The notes beneath the pieces were generated by a model. The model was not told the DNA's origin and ran no database searches. It saw only the letters and a list, made by a program, of their open reading frames with translations. A DNA stretch of 64,000 nt from Alphaproteobacteria bacterium AO1-B (GTDB taxonomy: Bacteria; Pseudomonadota; Alphaproteobacteria; Rhizobiales; Stappiaceae), in the NCBI GenBank assembly GCA_001890945.1, contig MLAX01000001.1, forward strand, positions 434,001 to 498,000. The letters are read 5' to 3'. Made by a program: the position numbers and the translations under genes. Position 1 is the stretch's first letter. Every line of letters begins with the position of its first letter. Positions 1 through 9,661 of the stretch are shown piece after piece.

Positions 1-45
1 CGAATTCTTGGCACCGGACCCGTCTTCGGGCGGTTCATAAGTCAT
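1..45 (-). CDS. possible 5' end of an unidentified gene (runs off left edge)
   Basis: From an ATG at 45 the minus strand reads [15 protein letters not shown] and stays open to the window edge. Only 15 codons are visible and the ribosome-binding site is weak (GGCGGTGG upstream), so this could be chance. The gene cannot be identified from so little sequence. Its position just downstream of the tRNA-Ser gene on the same strand is consistent with a real gene start. Confidence 0.3.
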   Translation of the reverse strand, partial: MTYEPPEDGSGAKNS

Positions 46-105
46 GCCAAATGCCACCGCCTGCAATAATCAGCGGTGTTTTCTAAATTCAGTTTTCAGA
101 GGTAA

Positions 106-195
<90 letters not shown>

Positions 196-196
196 G

Positions 197-682
197 TTGC
201 AAGCAGTGTCCCGCTTGAGTGGGCGCAATATACTGATGCGGCGGATGAAGGCAAGCATCTCATGAAGTTTTTTTTATCCAATCGGTCTGAGCTTGGGGAT
301 AGCTGATTGGAACACGGCGAAACGTTTGAATTTATGCCGAAAAATGCGGGTTTGATTATCTGATTTTTGAAGCAATGAAGTCGGAGATTTTCGCTGAAAG
401 CAGGCGCTCCTATGGATGTGAGTTGGCTATTATGATCGAACTAATTTGGTCGATGGAATCTCGGTGGTCCAATAGCCGCGCCCATCATAACGTTAGGGCA
501 GAGCATGATTGCAGTGCTAAAGCCGGAAACACAAAAGTGTTAGCTGACAATACTTGATCAAGAAATTAACGATATTACTTGAGGCCTGTTCGCCTTTAGT
601 CAAATTGCATATGTGCAGCGAGCAAGGTCAAATCTGGAATTTTGAAATAACACAGCAAAATATAAAATATGACGGTACGGCA
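197..682. other. gene-poor intergenic stretch
   Basis: No open reading frame here looks real. A 60-codon frame at 375-557 has no family resemblance and no good ribosome-binding site. The stretch is AT-richer than its surroundings and holds runs such as TTTTTTTATCC near 270. It presumably carries the promoters of the tRNA (leftward) and of the small membrane protein gene (rightward). Confidence 0.5.
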
Positions 683-1009
683 ATGATAAGTATTGTGAAG
701 TTTTTATTACGCATGTTCGGTTTCGGATTGCTAGCAATAGCGATTGTTGTTGGCATTGCAGATGCAAGCCGTTCGATTGCAGAATCGCAGATTATGTTCA
801 AGCCACTCGGGCAGCTTTGGTTCGAGATGTCACCTGAAACGCTTAATTTATCTCAAGCTGTGATTCAGCGGTATGTCCATCCAACTGTTTGGGATCCGAT
901 GCTTCAAACGGTTTTGACGTGGCCGGCATGGGCCGTCTTTGCTGGGATCGGGGTGCTATTCTTGCTCATCGGCGCCAGAAGGCAAAAGCGCCGTTTTCGC
1001 TATGCTTAG
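683..1009 (+). CDS. small two-helix membrane protein, unknown function
   Basis: This encodes a 108-residue protein with a hydrophobic helix at about residues 5-25 (LLRMFGFGLLAIAIVVGIA) and a second at about 83-100 (WAVFAGIGVLFLLIGA). A basic tail, RRQKRRFRYA, would lie in the cytoplasm. The segment between the helices contains LNLSQAVIQRYVHP and WDP, which I recall as conserved in a family of small uncharacterised membrane proteins of Hyphomicrobiales. The frame is open upstream to 554, but the extra 43 residues are polar and unlike the family, so the ATG at 683 is preferred. The ribosome-binding site is poor. No function can be assigned. It stands alone between the tRNA and msrA. Confidence 0.75.
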   Translation: MISIVKFLLRMFGFGLLAIAIVVGIADASRSIAESQIMFKPLGQLWFEMSPETLNLSQAVIQRYVHPTVWDPMLQTVLTWPAWAVFAGIGVLFLLIGARRQKRRFRYA

Positions 1010-1153
1010 CGTGTATAGCGTAGTGAACTTCAGTGAGCATTGGCGTCTGACCGTAGACAAGCTGCAAAATAGATCCACATAATCCGTCAATCGGTATTCG
1101 CCTGCTCTGGATCGCAGGTGCGTACGCCTGTCATCAAAACCTGGAGCGCGATC

Positions 1154-1819
1154 ATGTCTTTCATGACAATGTTGAGCAAAAAGTTTTCACTTCCGACCTC
1201 TGCAGAGGCACTTCCAGGCCGCGCAGAAGCCATTGTGCCGGGTGAGGCGCATTTTGTGAATGGAAACTCGATGACGGGGCCGTACCCGGAAGGGTCGGAA
1301 ACCGTTCTTTTCGGGATGGGATGTTTCTGGGGCGCTGAACGCCTGTTTTGGACGTTGCCCGGCGTCCATGTGACAGCTGTCGGCTATGCAGGCGGGATCA
1401 CACCAAACCCAACCTACCATGAAACCTGCACCGGCCGGACAGGTCACACGGAGGCAGTCCTGGTCGTTTATGATCCCGCTCAGGTCACGCTTGGAGATCT
1501 CTTGAAGGTTTTCTGGGAAAATCACGACCCGACACAAGGCATGAGGCAGGGCAATGATACCGGCACCCAGTACCGCTCGGCGATTTACGTTCCGACAGAC
1601 GCGGCGTTGAGTGAAGCCAATGCATCCATGGTCGCGTATCAGAAAGCGCTTCATGACAGCGGTATCAAGAATGCGATCACCACTGAAACCAAGAAGCTCG
1701 ACGAGTTCTATTTCGCCGAAGATTACCATCAACAGTATCTTGCGAAAAATCCGGGCGGATATTGTGGGATCGGTGGAACCGGTATCGCGTGTCCAGTTGG
1801 GCTCACCTCGGCTGAATAG
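1154..1819 (+). CDS. msrA: peptide-methionine (S)-S-oxide reductase MsrA
   Basis: MsrA reduces the S-epimer of methionine sulfoxide in proteins and free methionine, repairing oxidative damage with thioredoxin as electron donor. The protein has 221 residues. The catalytic motif GCFWG places the nucleophilic cysteine at Cys57. Downstream are the family motifs GYAGG and [17 protein letters not shown]. Resolving cysteines are Cys204 (YCGIGG) and Cys213 near the C-terminus, so this is a long-type MsrA with an N-terminal extension of about 40 residues, like E. coli MsrA. The ATG at 1154 has GGAG seven bases upstream; the longer frame from 1118 lacks a comparable site. A hairpin terminator follows at 1869. 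It appears to be a single-gene unit. Confidence 0.95.
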   Translation: MSFMTMLSKKFSLPTSAEALPGRAEAIVPGEAHFVNGNSMTGPYPEGSETVLFGMGCFWGAERLFWTLPGVHVTAVGYAGGITPNPTYHETCTGRTGHTEAVLVVYDPAQVTLGDLLKVFWENHDPTQGMRQGNDTGTQYRSAIYVPTDAALSEANASMVAYQKALHDSGIKNAITTETKKLDEFYFAEDYHQQYLAKNPGGYCGIGGTGIACPVGLTSAE

Positions 1820-1868
1820 GACCGGTCTTGGACGAACCGCAACCCGGTTCTAAAATGGGTTTTTTCAG

Positions 1869-1898
1869 ACGGCCTGACGAAGTCGTCAGGCCGTTTTC
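1869..1898 (+). terminator. Rho-independent terminator of msrA
   Basis: ACGGCCTGAC (1869-1878) pairs with GTCAGGCCGT (1885-1894) around a six-base loop, and TTTT follows. It lies 50 bases after the msrA stop. Confidence 0.85.
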
Positions 1899-2030
1899 AA
1901 TTGTTACAAAGCGCTTGGAAGTGGTGAAAATCCGGCATGTGTGTCCAAACATAAAGTTCCGAAATTTCAGAGTTTATTAAATTGCCGCAGGGATAATTAC
2001 GCCAAAACGTGTTGGTGATTTGGCAAAAAG

Positions 2031-2351
2031 TTGAGCAATTCCACAAAGCGCTTCGTGGCCCTTTATTTCCTGGGAAGCTGTTTGATCGTGCTTCTCGGGA
2101 CATTGGTGCCATCAGGGAACGGTCCGGTGATCGTATTTGCGAAGCCATGGGGGGCGTCCGCCCTTGAGGTTGTTGCGAAAGCGGAGGGTCGGATCATGGC
2201 GGCGCCAACTGCAACCTGGTTTGCTTTGAGCCAAAGTGCAGACAGTGATTTTGTTCAGCGCCTCTATCAGTCGGGCGCCGGATTTGTTGCGTCCTCTGCC
2301 GTTGCCTATGCCTGTGCACGAATAACTGGCACACCCATGGAGACCCAGTAA
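2031..2351 (+). CDS. small membrane-anchored protein coupled to a chemoreceptor, unknown function
   Basis: This encodes 106 residues starting at TTG 2031. An N-terminal hydrophobic stretch at about residues 9-25 ([17 protein letters not shown]) could be a signal anchor. The rest is a mixed soluble segment with [19 protein letters not shown] and [17 protein letters not shown]. Its TAA overlaps the ATG of the following chemoreceptor by one base (TAATG), so translation is probably coupled. I recall similar short proteins as conserved hypotheticals in alphaproteobacteria but cannot name a domain. The start is uncertain because the upstream Shine-Dalgarno is weak. The coupling suggests a role linked to the receptor, which is inference. 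Confidence 0.7.
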   Translation: MSNSTKRFVALYFLGSCLIVLLGTLVPSGNGPVIVFAKPWGASALEVVAKAEGRIMAAPTATWFALSQSADSDFVQRLYQSGAGFVASSAVAYACARITGTPMETQ

Positions 2352-3841
2352 TGAACAACATGGTATCGGCCGCATCTGGCCTGGACGTCTTGCGGGAAAA
2401 GTTCTCCCGGATCGTGATTTTTTTCACATGGTTTAACGTCTTTCTGGTCATCGGAACTGCGTGGGTCGTGGGGAATGTCTCTTTCGTGACCATGTGCGGC
2501 GGCGCGCTTTTGCTGGGCGTTGCAGCAACAGCCACCTGGGTCCGGTTTGGCATTGGCGTGGAAACGCGTTTGGCAACTGCTATGTCACTCGCTGGATTGG
2601 CGGCCTTGTTCGTTGCAGCACTTCACACACCGAATGTCGAAGCCTCTTACCAACTTGATGGGCACATGTATTTCTTTGCCGTTCTGGCGGTGTTGACGGG
2701 GTGGGTCGACTGGCGCGCTCTTGTGGCGTACGCGGGCGTGGTCGCTGTGCATCACCTGGGTTTGAACTTTGCAATGCCTTGGGCGGTGTTTCCGGCGGGG
2801 GCAGACTTTGGCCGGGTGGTCTTCCATGCGATCATCGTTGTTGCCGAGGTAGCTGCGCTTTGGTGGATAACAGATTTCATCGCAAAGGCATTCGCAGCAT
2901 CGGATGAAGCTCGCGAGGAAGCCGAGGCCGCGCAAGCTGAAACCCAGTCGCTGCAAACGCAGGACGAGGAACGCGCTGAAGTCGAGCGTGCCAAGCAAAT
3001 GGCCATTACAGAACGCATCGGGCAGTTCCAGTCGGAGATTGCTACAAAGCTGAACGGCGTAACTGCAAAAGTCGAAGAGATGCGCGGCTCAGCTCAGGAG
3101 CTCGGTCAAATTGCCGAAGACACGACGGTTCGCGCCACTTCTGTTTCTGATGCCTCGGAAACGGCTTCGTCCAATGTCCAGACAGTTGCTTCAGCGGCCG
3201 AAGAACTGAGCAGTTCGATCAGCGAGATTTCGCGTCAGGTTGAGCAGACGACCGGCATCGTGATGAAGGCGACTGAAAACGCACAGACCAGCAACCAGAA
3301 AGTTGCCGGGCTCGCGGAAGCTGCGAACCGGATTGGCGAGGTTGTGACCCTCATTCAGGCGATCGCTGAGCAAACAAACTTGCTGGCGCTCAATGCTACG
3401 ATCGAGGCCGCACGTGCTGGCGAGGCGGGCAAGGGCTTTGCTGTTGTTGCGGCTGAAGTCAAGGAACTGGCAACTCAGACGTCCAAAGCAACGGAAGAAA
3501 TCGGCGCACAGATTTCCGCCATCCAGGAGGAAACCAAAGGTGCCGTTGAATCCATCGGAGCCATCGCGTCCACCATGGATGAGGTCAACAGCTATACGGC
3601 GGCCATCGCGGCCGCGGTTGAGCAGCAAGGTGGTGCTACACAAGAGATTTCGCGCAATGTTGCGGAAGCTGCAGACGGCACCGGTCGGGTGGCGACCAAC
3701 ATTGGCGATGTTAGGGAATCGGCAGAACGTACGGGCGCCTCGGCGCGCTTGATGGTCGATGCAACCCAGATGCTCAACGAAGAAGCTGATGATGTTAAGC
3801 GTGCAATTGATACCTTCCTGAAGGACGTTGCGGCTGCCTAA
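2351..3841 (+). CDS. methyl-accepting chemotaxis protein with a multi-helix membrane sensor
   Basis: This 496-residue chemoreceptor should signal through CheW/CheA to the flagellar motor or another output. Residues about 20-180 form several hydrophobic helices with almost no periplasmic loop. They include a histidine-bearing pattern ([32 protein letters not shown]) seen in a group of MCPs and kinases with membrane-embedded sensing regions. A charged coiled coil follows at about 180-230. The cytoplasmic signalling hairpin then carries the hallmark tip [19 protein letters not shown]. There is no HAMP domain between membrane and signalling parts. It is coupled to the preceding small gene and followed by a strong terminator. 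The ligand is unknown. Confidence 0.93.
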   Translation: MNNMVSAASGLDVLREKFSRIVIFFTWFNVFLVIGTAWVVGNVSFVTMCGGALLLGVAATATWVRFGIGVETRLATAMSLAGLAALFVAALHTPNVEASYQLDGHMYFFAVLAVLTGWVDWRALVAYAGVVAVHHLGLNFAMPWAVFPAGADFGRVVFHAIIVVAEVAALWWITDFIAKAFAASDEAREEAEAAQAETQSLQTQDEERAEVERAKQMAITERIGQFQSEIATKLNGVTAKVEEMRGSAQELGQIAEDTTVRATSVSDASETASSNVQTVASAAEELSSSISEISRQVEQTTGIVMKATENAQTSNQKVAGLAEAANRIGEVVTLIQAIAEQTNLLALNATIEAARAGEAGKGFAVVAAEVKELATQTSKATEEIGAQISAIQEETKGAVESIGAIASTMDEVNSYTAAIAAAVEQQGGATQEISRNVAEAADGTGRVATNIGDVRESAERTGASARLMVDATQMLNEEADDVKRAIDTFLKDVAAA

Positions 3842-3906
3842 ACCGCAACGGACTATTTGGGTCTGACTGCAGCGGCTCATGTCCAGTTGCGTATGACACA
3901 ATTAGA

Positions 3907-3936
3907 TGACCGGCAAAGAGTTTTGCCGGTCATTTT
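3907..3936 (+). terminator. Rho-independent terminator after the chemoreceptor
   Basis: TGACCGGCAAA (3907-3917) pairs perfectly with TTTGCCGGTCA (3922-3932) around GAGT, followed by TTTT. Confidence 0.88.
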
Positions 3937-4069
3937 CGTATTTCCGGGACGAAAGACTTGACCACATGACGCATGAGTGCAATCTGCCGCCTCTTATGGA
4001 CCGTTGGCCTTCGCTCAGTTCGGTCTAATTGACGGCATAAACCACCCTCTCGAACCTCGGCGTCAGCAG

Positions 4070-5929
4070 ATGTCAACGCGCACTATGAAAACCGGATCAG
4101 TCTTGCTGCTCGACGTTTTGAAGCGCCGGACGGCGACCTTGTTCGAAGCGCCGGTCAACGTGGTGACATGCGCGCATTTGGAAGAGGTCGACGACTGCCT
4201 AAGGCAGATGGAGCGTGCGCAACAGGACGGGTACCACTGTGCTGGTTATCTGGCGTATGAACTCGGGTTTGCCTTTGAGGAAAAACTCAAAACGCGCTTT
4301 GAAGAAACCGGCGAACCGCTTCTATGGTTTGGCTTGTATGAAGAGCGCCAGGATCTCACTCTCGATGAGGCTTTTGACGTCCTGAACGCGGACACCGCGG
4401 ATGCTCCGCGAGGCATCAACAAGCCATCTTTCGATATGGCGATCGAAGACTACGAACGTGCGTTTGCACAGGTTCAGGATCACCTTTCAAAAGGCGATAT
4501 CTATCAGGTCAATCTGACGCTCCGGGCCAAATTCGGCCATCAAGGCGCCCCGGCGCTGTTGTTCCAGGACCTTCTGAAACGCCAGCCGGTGGAGTTTGCA
4601 GCTTATTTGAAGTTGGAAGACCGGACCGTATTGTCGTTGTCACCGGAGCTCTTCTTGGAGCGCACCGGAACGACGCTGCGGACACGGCCCATGAAAGGCA
4701 CGGAGCCACGCGGCAGGTTCGCATCTGAAGATGCCCGCATCGCACGAGACCTTGCTCAGGATCCCAAGCAGCGGTCAGAGAACATCATGATCGTTGATCT
4801 GATGCGCAATGATCTTTCCAGAATTGCAGAAACAGGATCCGTCAAGGTCACGAAACTATGCGATGTTGAGCGGTATCAGAGCGTTCAGCAGATGACGTCG
4901 ACCATCGAGGCTCAGGTTCCAACAACAACCGGATTTGGGGACATCGTCCGGCATCTGTTTCCGTGTGGTTCGATCACTGGCGCGCCCAAACTAAGCGCCA
5001 TGCAGATTGCTCATAACCTGGAAACGGCACCGCGCGGGGTTTACACCGGCTCGATCGGATTTCTCGCACCAACTGGTGATTTCTGCTTGAACGTGGCGAT
5101 CCGCACACTGGTTCTACGGAAAGATGGAACGGGAGAAATTGGGACCGGATCCGGCGTTGTATTTGATTCCAACGCGCAGCACGAATACGACGAATGTGCT
5201 TTGAAATTGAAATTCATGACGGAAGATCTGCCTGAGTTCGACCTCATAGAGACCATGGCGTATGATCCAGACGTTGGGTACCTGCTGCTTGAGCGTCATA
5301 TGCAGCGGCTACAAAAGTCCGCAGAATACTTCGGGTTTCAGTTTGATTTGGAAACCGTTCTGGATCGACTGGAGACCGCCGGCGAAGCCTGTCGCGGCTC
5401 GCAACGTGTCCGGCTGTTGTTGGGCCGTGCAGGCGACATTTCCATATCAGCAACCGAGTTGCCGCCAGCGGACCGCGGATCTGTTTTTAATCTGGTACTC
5501 GCAAAAGAAACCACGCGGTCCAGTGATCGTTTCCTCTATCACAAGACGACCAACCGCTCCTTCTACGACGAGACCCGCACCCGGTATCAAGCCGAAACAG
5601 GGTGCCAGGAAGTTATTTTCTTGAATGAAGGCGGCTATCTCACGGAAGGGTCCTATACAACACTGTTCCTCAAGGTCGACGGCAAGCTGCTGACACCGGC
5701 GCTGGAACACGGCGTATTACCCGGAACGTTTCGTGCGGGGCTGCTGGAGGCCGGTTATGCAGTTGAGGCCGATCTGACGCCGGTTGACTTGGAAAAAGCC
5801 GAGGCGGTGTTTGTTGGAAACTCTGTCCGCGGTTTGGTCAGGGCTCGTATGATTGCAGCCGAGAAAGCGGAACCGTCATCGCCAGCACTTGAGGACATTC
5901 CGGTACAAGACACGCGGCGCTTGGGATAA
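4070..5929 (+). CDS. pabB: fused aminodeoxychorismate synthase component I / aminodeoxychorismate lyase (PabB-PabC)
   Basis: This is a two-domain enzyme of p-aminobenzoate and folate synthesis, 619 residues from ATG 4070. Residues about 1-395 are PabB (chorismate-binding family), which aminates chorismate with ammonia from the glutaminase PabA. Its motifs are RPMKGTEPRGRF, DLMRNDL, VERYQSVQQM and SITGAPKLSAM. Residues about 400-600 are a class IV PLP fold of PabC type, which eliminates pyruvate to give p-aminobenzoate. HKTTNR holds the likely PLP lysine, and LTEGSYTTLF corresponds to the family's EGSxxN-like region. The frame is open further upstream from GTG 3977, but that segment does not look like PabB; 4085 is another possible start. 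No pabA is nearby. The gene converges with the next one, 8 bases apart. Confidence 0.92.
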   Translation: MSTRTMKTGSVLLLDVLKRRTATLFEAPVNVVTCAHLEEVDDCLRQMERAQQDGYHCAGYLAYELGFAFEEKLKTRFEETGEPLLWFGLYEERQDLTLDEAFDVLNADTADAPRGINKPSFDMAIEDYERAFAQVQDHLSKGDIYQVNLTLRAKFGHQGAPALLFQDLLKRQPVEFAAYLKLEDRTVLSLSPELFLERTGTTLRTRPMKGTEPRGRFASEDARIARDLAQDPKQRSENIMIVDLMRNDLSRIAETGSVKVTKLCDVERYQSVQQMTSTIEAQVPTTTGFGDIVRHLFPCGSITGAPKLSAMQIAHNLETAPRGVYTGSIGFLAPTGDFCLNVAIRTLVLRKDGTGEIGTGSGVVFDSNAQHEYDECALKLKFMTEDLPEFDLIETMAYDPDVGYLLLERHMQRLQKSAEYFGFQFDLETVLDRLETAGEACRGSQRVRLLLGRAGDISISATELPPADRGSVFNLVLAKETTRSSDRFLYHKTTNRSFYDETRTRYQAETGCQEVIFLNEGGYLTEGSYTTLFLKVDGKLLTPALEHGVLPGTFRAGLLEAGYAVEADLTPVDLEKAEAVFVGNSVRGLVRARMIAAEKAEPSSPALEDIPVQDTRRLG

Positions 5930-5937
5930 TTCTGCTG

Positions 5938-6594
5938 TCAGCCTGATGCTGCTGATACATCCCACGGGATAACGTCGAGCTCAGGCCATAGCGCCGTCAT
6001 TCGTGCCGCCTTCTCCGCGTAGGTTTCCGGATTGGGTTGGCTGTAGTTTGGGACCAGCCGCATCGCGAAAATGTTTGCAAGTCCAAATGGGGCGTGAATG
6101 CAAATCTGATCGTCCTTACCGAGTTGCGCAGCCACAGCATGGGTCCGCGCGGCGTAAGTCGTGAGCGAATCCATCGCACAGTCAAGCGGCCTGTAAGGCC
6201 TTCCGAATCTCTGTTCATACCAGAGGTGGACACGGGCCTGATTGCGCACTTCCACGAGCTCTCCAAGGTCTGGAAGTGCAGACTGCACCCGTTGGATCAC
6301 CGCATCCTCACCCTCGTAGGAAAGATCGCGGCCATCGAAATAGATAACGTCGTAGTCTTTGATCCCGTGGTCTAGGGCTCGGTCCGTGATGACGTTCCAG
6401 ATGGTCTGGTAAATGCCGCCTGATACAAGCCAGCCGTCGCGGAGTTGAAGATCCCGAATACATTTGAGGATATCCATAACACATGGAATTTCCTGAAGAA
6501 TATCGGCCAACGCTTCGACGCGCTCGAGCTCCGTTGTTGCGGCAATATCCGCAAGAAGACAAAAGTCTCTTGTGCACGTTTCGGAAGCGAGCAT
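5938..6594 (-). CDS. nucleotidyltransferase-like protein (DUF925 family)
   Basis: This 218-residue protein matches my recollection of the DUF925/YitI family, which has a nucleotidyltransferase-like fold but no established substrate. Visible signatures are LVSGGIYQTIWN near residue 57, IKDYDVIYFDGRDLSYEGED (paired acidic residues of a metal-binding type), a middle segment VRNQARVHLWYEQRFG, and a C-terminal FAMRLVPN. The ATG at 6594 is preceded by AAGGA at good spacing. It stands alone, convergent with pabBC and divergent from the small secreted protein gene. Confidence 0.85.
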   Translation of the reverse strand: MLASETCTRDFCLLADIAATTELERVEALADILQEIPCVMDILKCIRDLQLRDGWLVSGGIYQTIWNVITDRALDHGIKDYDVIYFDGRDLSYEGEDAVIQRVQSALPDLGELVEVRNQARVHLWYEQRFGRPYRPLDCAMDSLTTYAARTHAVAAQLGKDDQICIHAPFGLANIFAMRLVPNYSQPNPETYAEKAARMTALWPELDVIPWDVSAASG

Positions 6595-6789
6595 GCGATG
6601 TCCTTACGCGAGAAAGGCATCTATCGTTAGGCGATTCTCGCCTGCCTGTCTTCACGCAGGCTTGTGCGCGCCAGCTACCAAACCTGCTTTCACGCAGCGG
6701 CAGAGCGGTTAAAATTGACGCGGTGTTTCAACTTGATCTGATTGGCGATGGCGCCAATGTTGTTTCATCTTGATTTTGAGGAGGCGCCT

Positions 6790-7128
6790 ATGGCACGGCA
6801 GTTCAGAAGTAAATCTAAGCGGTTTTGGTCCCGGGCCGTTCCCGCGGTTACAGCGTTGGTCGCAACAGCAATCCTGACCCTTCCGGCAGATGCACAGAGC
6901 AGGCGCGCGAATTCCACATCGATGACTTGCGCGCAAGCGCAATCTTTGATTGCTCAGCGCGGCGCTGTACTGATGAACACCGGTCCGAACACATTTGACC
7001 GTTACGTCAATGATCGTGGGTCTTGTCAGGTCAACGAGTATGCGAAAACCGACTTCATTCCTACGAAGGACAAAAAGAAGTGCGCGGTGAAACGCTGCGA
7101 AAGCATTACACCATTCTCTGTCCCGTAA
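6790..7128 (+). CDS. small secreted protein of unknown function
   Basis: This encodes 112 residues. A basic start (MARQFRSKSKRFWSR) and a hydrophobic stretch AVTALVATAILTLPADAQS make a typical Sec signal peptide, probably cut after ADA. The mature part has four cysteines (TCAQAQ, GSCQV, KKCAV, KRCES), enough for two disulfides, and the segment GAVLMNTGPNTFDRYV, which I recall as conserved in a Hyphomicrobiales-specific family with no assigned role. A strong GAGGAG site precedes ATG 6790; the frame from 6742 would place non-signal residues in front. A hairpin at 7146 separates it from the convergent pheT. Confidence 0.87.
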   Translation: MARQFRSKSKRFWSRAVPAVTALVATAILTLPADAQSRRANSTSMTCAQAQSLIAQRGAVLMNTGPNTFDRYVNDRGSCQVNEYAKTDFIPTKDKKKCAVKRCESITPFSVP

Positions 7129-7145
7129 GACTGGAGCCAAACGAT

Positions 7146-7181
7146 TTGCGCTGCCGCTACAACCTACGTGCGGCAGCGCAA
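7146..7181. terminator. strong hairpin between convergent genes
   Basis: TTGCGCTGCCGC (7146-7157) pairs perfectly over 12 bases with GCGGCAGCGCAA (7170-7181) around a 12-base loop. It lies between the small secreted protein gene and pheT, which converge. No clean T-run follows on either strand, so it may terminate weakly or stabilise 3' ends. Confidence 0.6.
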
Positions 7182-7187
7182 TAATTG

Positions 7188-9605
7188 TTAGCCGCGCAGT
7201 GTGCCGCCCGTGGCCTTCTCAACGTTGGCGATCACCTTCTTGGCAACCGCGTCGATTTCTTCATCCGTCAGCGTCTTTTTGCGTGGTTGAAGAACCACGT
7301 CGATCGCAACAGACTTTTGCCCTTCTGGAACACCGGCCCCCTCGTAGATATCGAAGAGTGTAATGTCTTCGATGAGGCTCTTGTCGGCCCCGCGGGCGGC
7401 CTTGAGGATCTTGTCGGCGGTGACCGTGCTATCTACGAGGAACGCAAAATCGCGGCGAACCGGCATCAAATCGGAAGCATTCAGGGACCCCTTGGAGCGG
7501 CCTGCCTTGGCTTTTGGCTGCGGCAAAGCATCAAGATGGATTTCGAAAGCAACGAGCGGCCCTTCGATGTCCATCTTCTGCAAAATGCGCGGATGGACTT
7601 CACCGAACACGGCAAGCGTGTTCTTTGGACCAAGCTTCAAACACCCGGAGCGACCAGGGTGAAATGTATCCGGAGCATCGGTGAATACCTGGAGCTTGTC
7701 GACTGGCGCGCCAATTGCTGCCAGCGCTGCTTCCGCGTCCGCTTTGGCATCAAATACATCAACTGAGGCTGATGTGCCGGACCAATGGCGTCCGCTTCCA
7801 GACATCTTCGCGGTTCCACGGCGCACGCCAGCAGCCACGATCTTTTGTCCCTCTGGGGCATCGGATTCGAAGACCTGGCCGATTTCGAAGAGAGCGACAT
7901 CACCATAGCCGCGATCGGCATTGCGCTGCGCTGCCATGAAAAGGCCAGGCAGCAGGCTCGGACGCATGTCTGACATCTCCGGTGAGATCGGATTGGCCAA
8001 AGCGAGCGTTTCGTTGCCGCCACCGAACAGAACGGCATGGTCTTTTGGAATGAAGGACCATGTGACGGATTCGTTGAACCCGCGTGCGGCCAGGGCACGG
8101 CGTGCCTTGTTGCGGCGGATCTGGCTCGGTGTCAGCACGGTCTTGGTGACAGTGCCCAGGCGTGGCAGAGGCGTTGACGGGACACGATCCAGGCCGACGA
8201 TCCGGGTCACTTCTTCAACCAGATCGGCCTTGCCTTCAATATCCGGGCGCCAGCTGGGTGCGGCCACTTTGACAGTGTCTCCGGAACCGGAAATCCAGAA
8301 ACCGAGCGCCTTCAAGGTGACGTTTGCCTCAGCCGGTGTGAGGTCGATGCCAGACAGCCGTCTGATCTCGGAATACGGGAAATCGATGATGTTTGTGCTG
8401 TCGGGGATGTCACCGGTGCGAATGGCTTCGGACGGCTCACCACCGCACAGGTCCAGCACCATGCGGGTCGCGTACTCGAGACCAGGCATCATGTAGTCCG
8501 GATCGACACCGCGCTCAAAGCGGTAGCGGGCATCCGTATTGACGCCCAGTTTCCGACCGGTGGCCGCAATATCATCCTCGTCCCAAAGCGCAGACTCGAT
8601 CAGTACGTTGACCGTCTCCTCAGTACAGCCGGAGGGTTCGCCGCCCAAGATCCCGCCAAGGCTTTCCACGCCATTGTCATCCGCGATCACGCAAACTGTG
8701 TCGTCGACGTCATAGGATTTTGAATTGAGGCCGTCGATCTTCTCGCCAGTTTTGCCCCGGCGCACAACAAGGTTGCCGTGCACTTTGTCCGCATCGAAAA
8801 CGTGAAGTGGGCGCCCCTGGTCGAAGGTGATGTAGTTGGTGATGTCGACCAGGATGTTGATCGGCCGCAAGCCGATCGCCACCAAGCGGTCCTGAAGCCA
8901 CTGTGGTGACGGGCCGTTCTTGACGCCCTTGACCATCCGCAGACCGAAAGCCTTGCACATCGGCTTGGTGTCGCCGAAGTCGAACGTCACGTCGACGGGG
9001 CAGGGATAAGCGCCGCGGATCTGCTCATGCGAGCGTTCCTTCAGCTTGCCAAGGCCGGCCGCCGCGAGATCGCGCGCAATACCGTAAACGCCAGTACAAT
9101 CAGGACGGTTCGGCGTCAGGCCGATCTCGATCACAGGTTCGTCCAGGCCTGCCCATTCGGCATAGTTCACACCAACAGGGGCATCGTCTGGCAAATCGAT
9201 GATGCCGTCATGCTCGTCGGACAGCTCCAACTCGCGCTCCGAGCACATCATCCCGAAGCTTTCCACATCGCGGATCTTGCCGACGGATAGCGTAACATCC
9301 AGGCCGGGTACATAGTCGCCAGGTTTTCCAAGAACACCGACGAGGCCTGCACGGGCGTTGGGCGCACCGCAGACAACCTGAACCGGCTCGCCGTCCCCGA
9401 TATCGACCTTTAAGACGCGCAGACGGTCTGCGTTCGGATGTTGTTCGGCTTCCAGGACTTTCGCGATCTTGAAAGGCTTGAGGCGGTCGGCGCGGTTCGT
9501 AACCTCTTCCACCTCCAGGCCGATCATGTTCAAGCGGTCCAAGATGTCCTCAAGGCTGGCATCCGTGTCCAGATAGTCCTTGAGCCAGGACAGAGTGAAT
9601 TTCAT
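7188..9605 (-). CDS. pheT: phenylalanine--tRNA ligase beta subunit
   Basis: PheT is the large subunit of the alpha2-beta2 enzyme that charges tRNA-Phe; 805 residues is normal for the bacterial form. In order: an N-terminal [12 protein letters not shown], an EMAP/tRNA-binding domain at about 40-155 ([28 protein letters not shown]), the B3/B4 editing region at about 210-390, the B5 domain, a catalytic-like core, and a C-terminal anticodon-binding (FDX-ACB) domain with RDFAFLVD and [18 protein letters not shown] sequence. ATG 9605 starts the canonical N-terminus; six codons further upstream do not fit the family. It follows pheS on the same strand with one unrelated gene in between. Confidence 0.97.
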   Translation of the reverse strand: MKFTLSWLKDYLDTDASLEDILDRLNMIGLEVEEVTNRADRLKPFKIAKVLEAEQHPNADRLRVLKVDIGDGEPVQVVCGAPNARAGLVGVLGKPGDYVPGLDVTLSVGKIRDVESFGMMCSERELELSDEHDGIIDLPDDAPVGVNYAEWAGLDEPVIEIGLTPNRPDCTGVYGIARDLAAAGLGKLKERSHEQIRGAYPCPVDVTFDFGDTKPMCKAFGLRMVKGVKNGPSPQWLQDRLVAIGLRPINILVDITNYITFDQGRPLHVFDADKVHGNLVVRRGKTGEKIDGLNSKSYDVDDTVCVIADDNGVESLGGILGGEPSGCTEETVNVLIESALWDEDDIAATGRKLGVNTDARYRFERGVDPDYMMPGLEYATRMVLDLCGGEPSEAIRTGDIPDSTNIIDFPYSEIRRLSGIDLTPAEANVTLKALGFWISGSGDTVKVAAPSWRPDIEGKADLVEEVTRIVGLDRVPSTPLPRLGTVTKTVLTPSQIRRNKARRALAARGFNESVTWSFIPKDHAVLFGGGNETLALANPISPEMSDMRPSLLPGLFMAAQRNADRGYGDVALFEIGQVFESDAPEGQKIVAAGVRRGTAKMSGSGRHWSGTSASVDVFDAKADAEAALAAIGAPVDKLQVFTDAPDTFHPGRSGCLKLGPKNTLAVFGEVHPRILQKMDIEGPLVAFEIHLDALPQPKAKAGRSKGSLNASDLMPVRRDFAFLVDSTVTADKILKAARGADKSLIEDITLFDIYEGAGVPEGQKSVAIDVVLQPRKKTLTDEEIDAVAKKVIANVEKATGGTLRG

Positions 9606-9661
9606 AACAAGTCTCTTTATCAATCATGCGGCGCAGGCCGCGAATTTTGTTCTAGAAGCGC

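Noticed and set aside
375-557. Plus-strand frame of 60 codons before the small membrane protein gene
   Set aside because: There is no Shine-Dalgarno sequence and no hydrophobic or conserved pattern.
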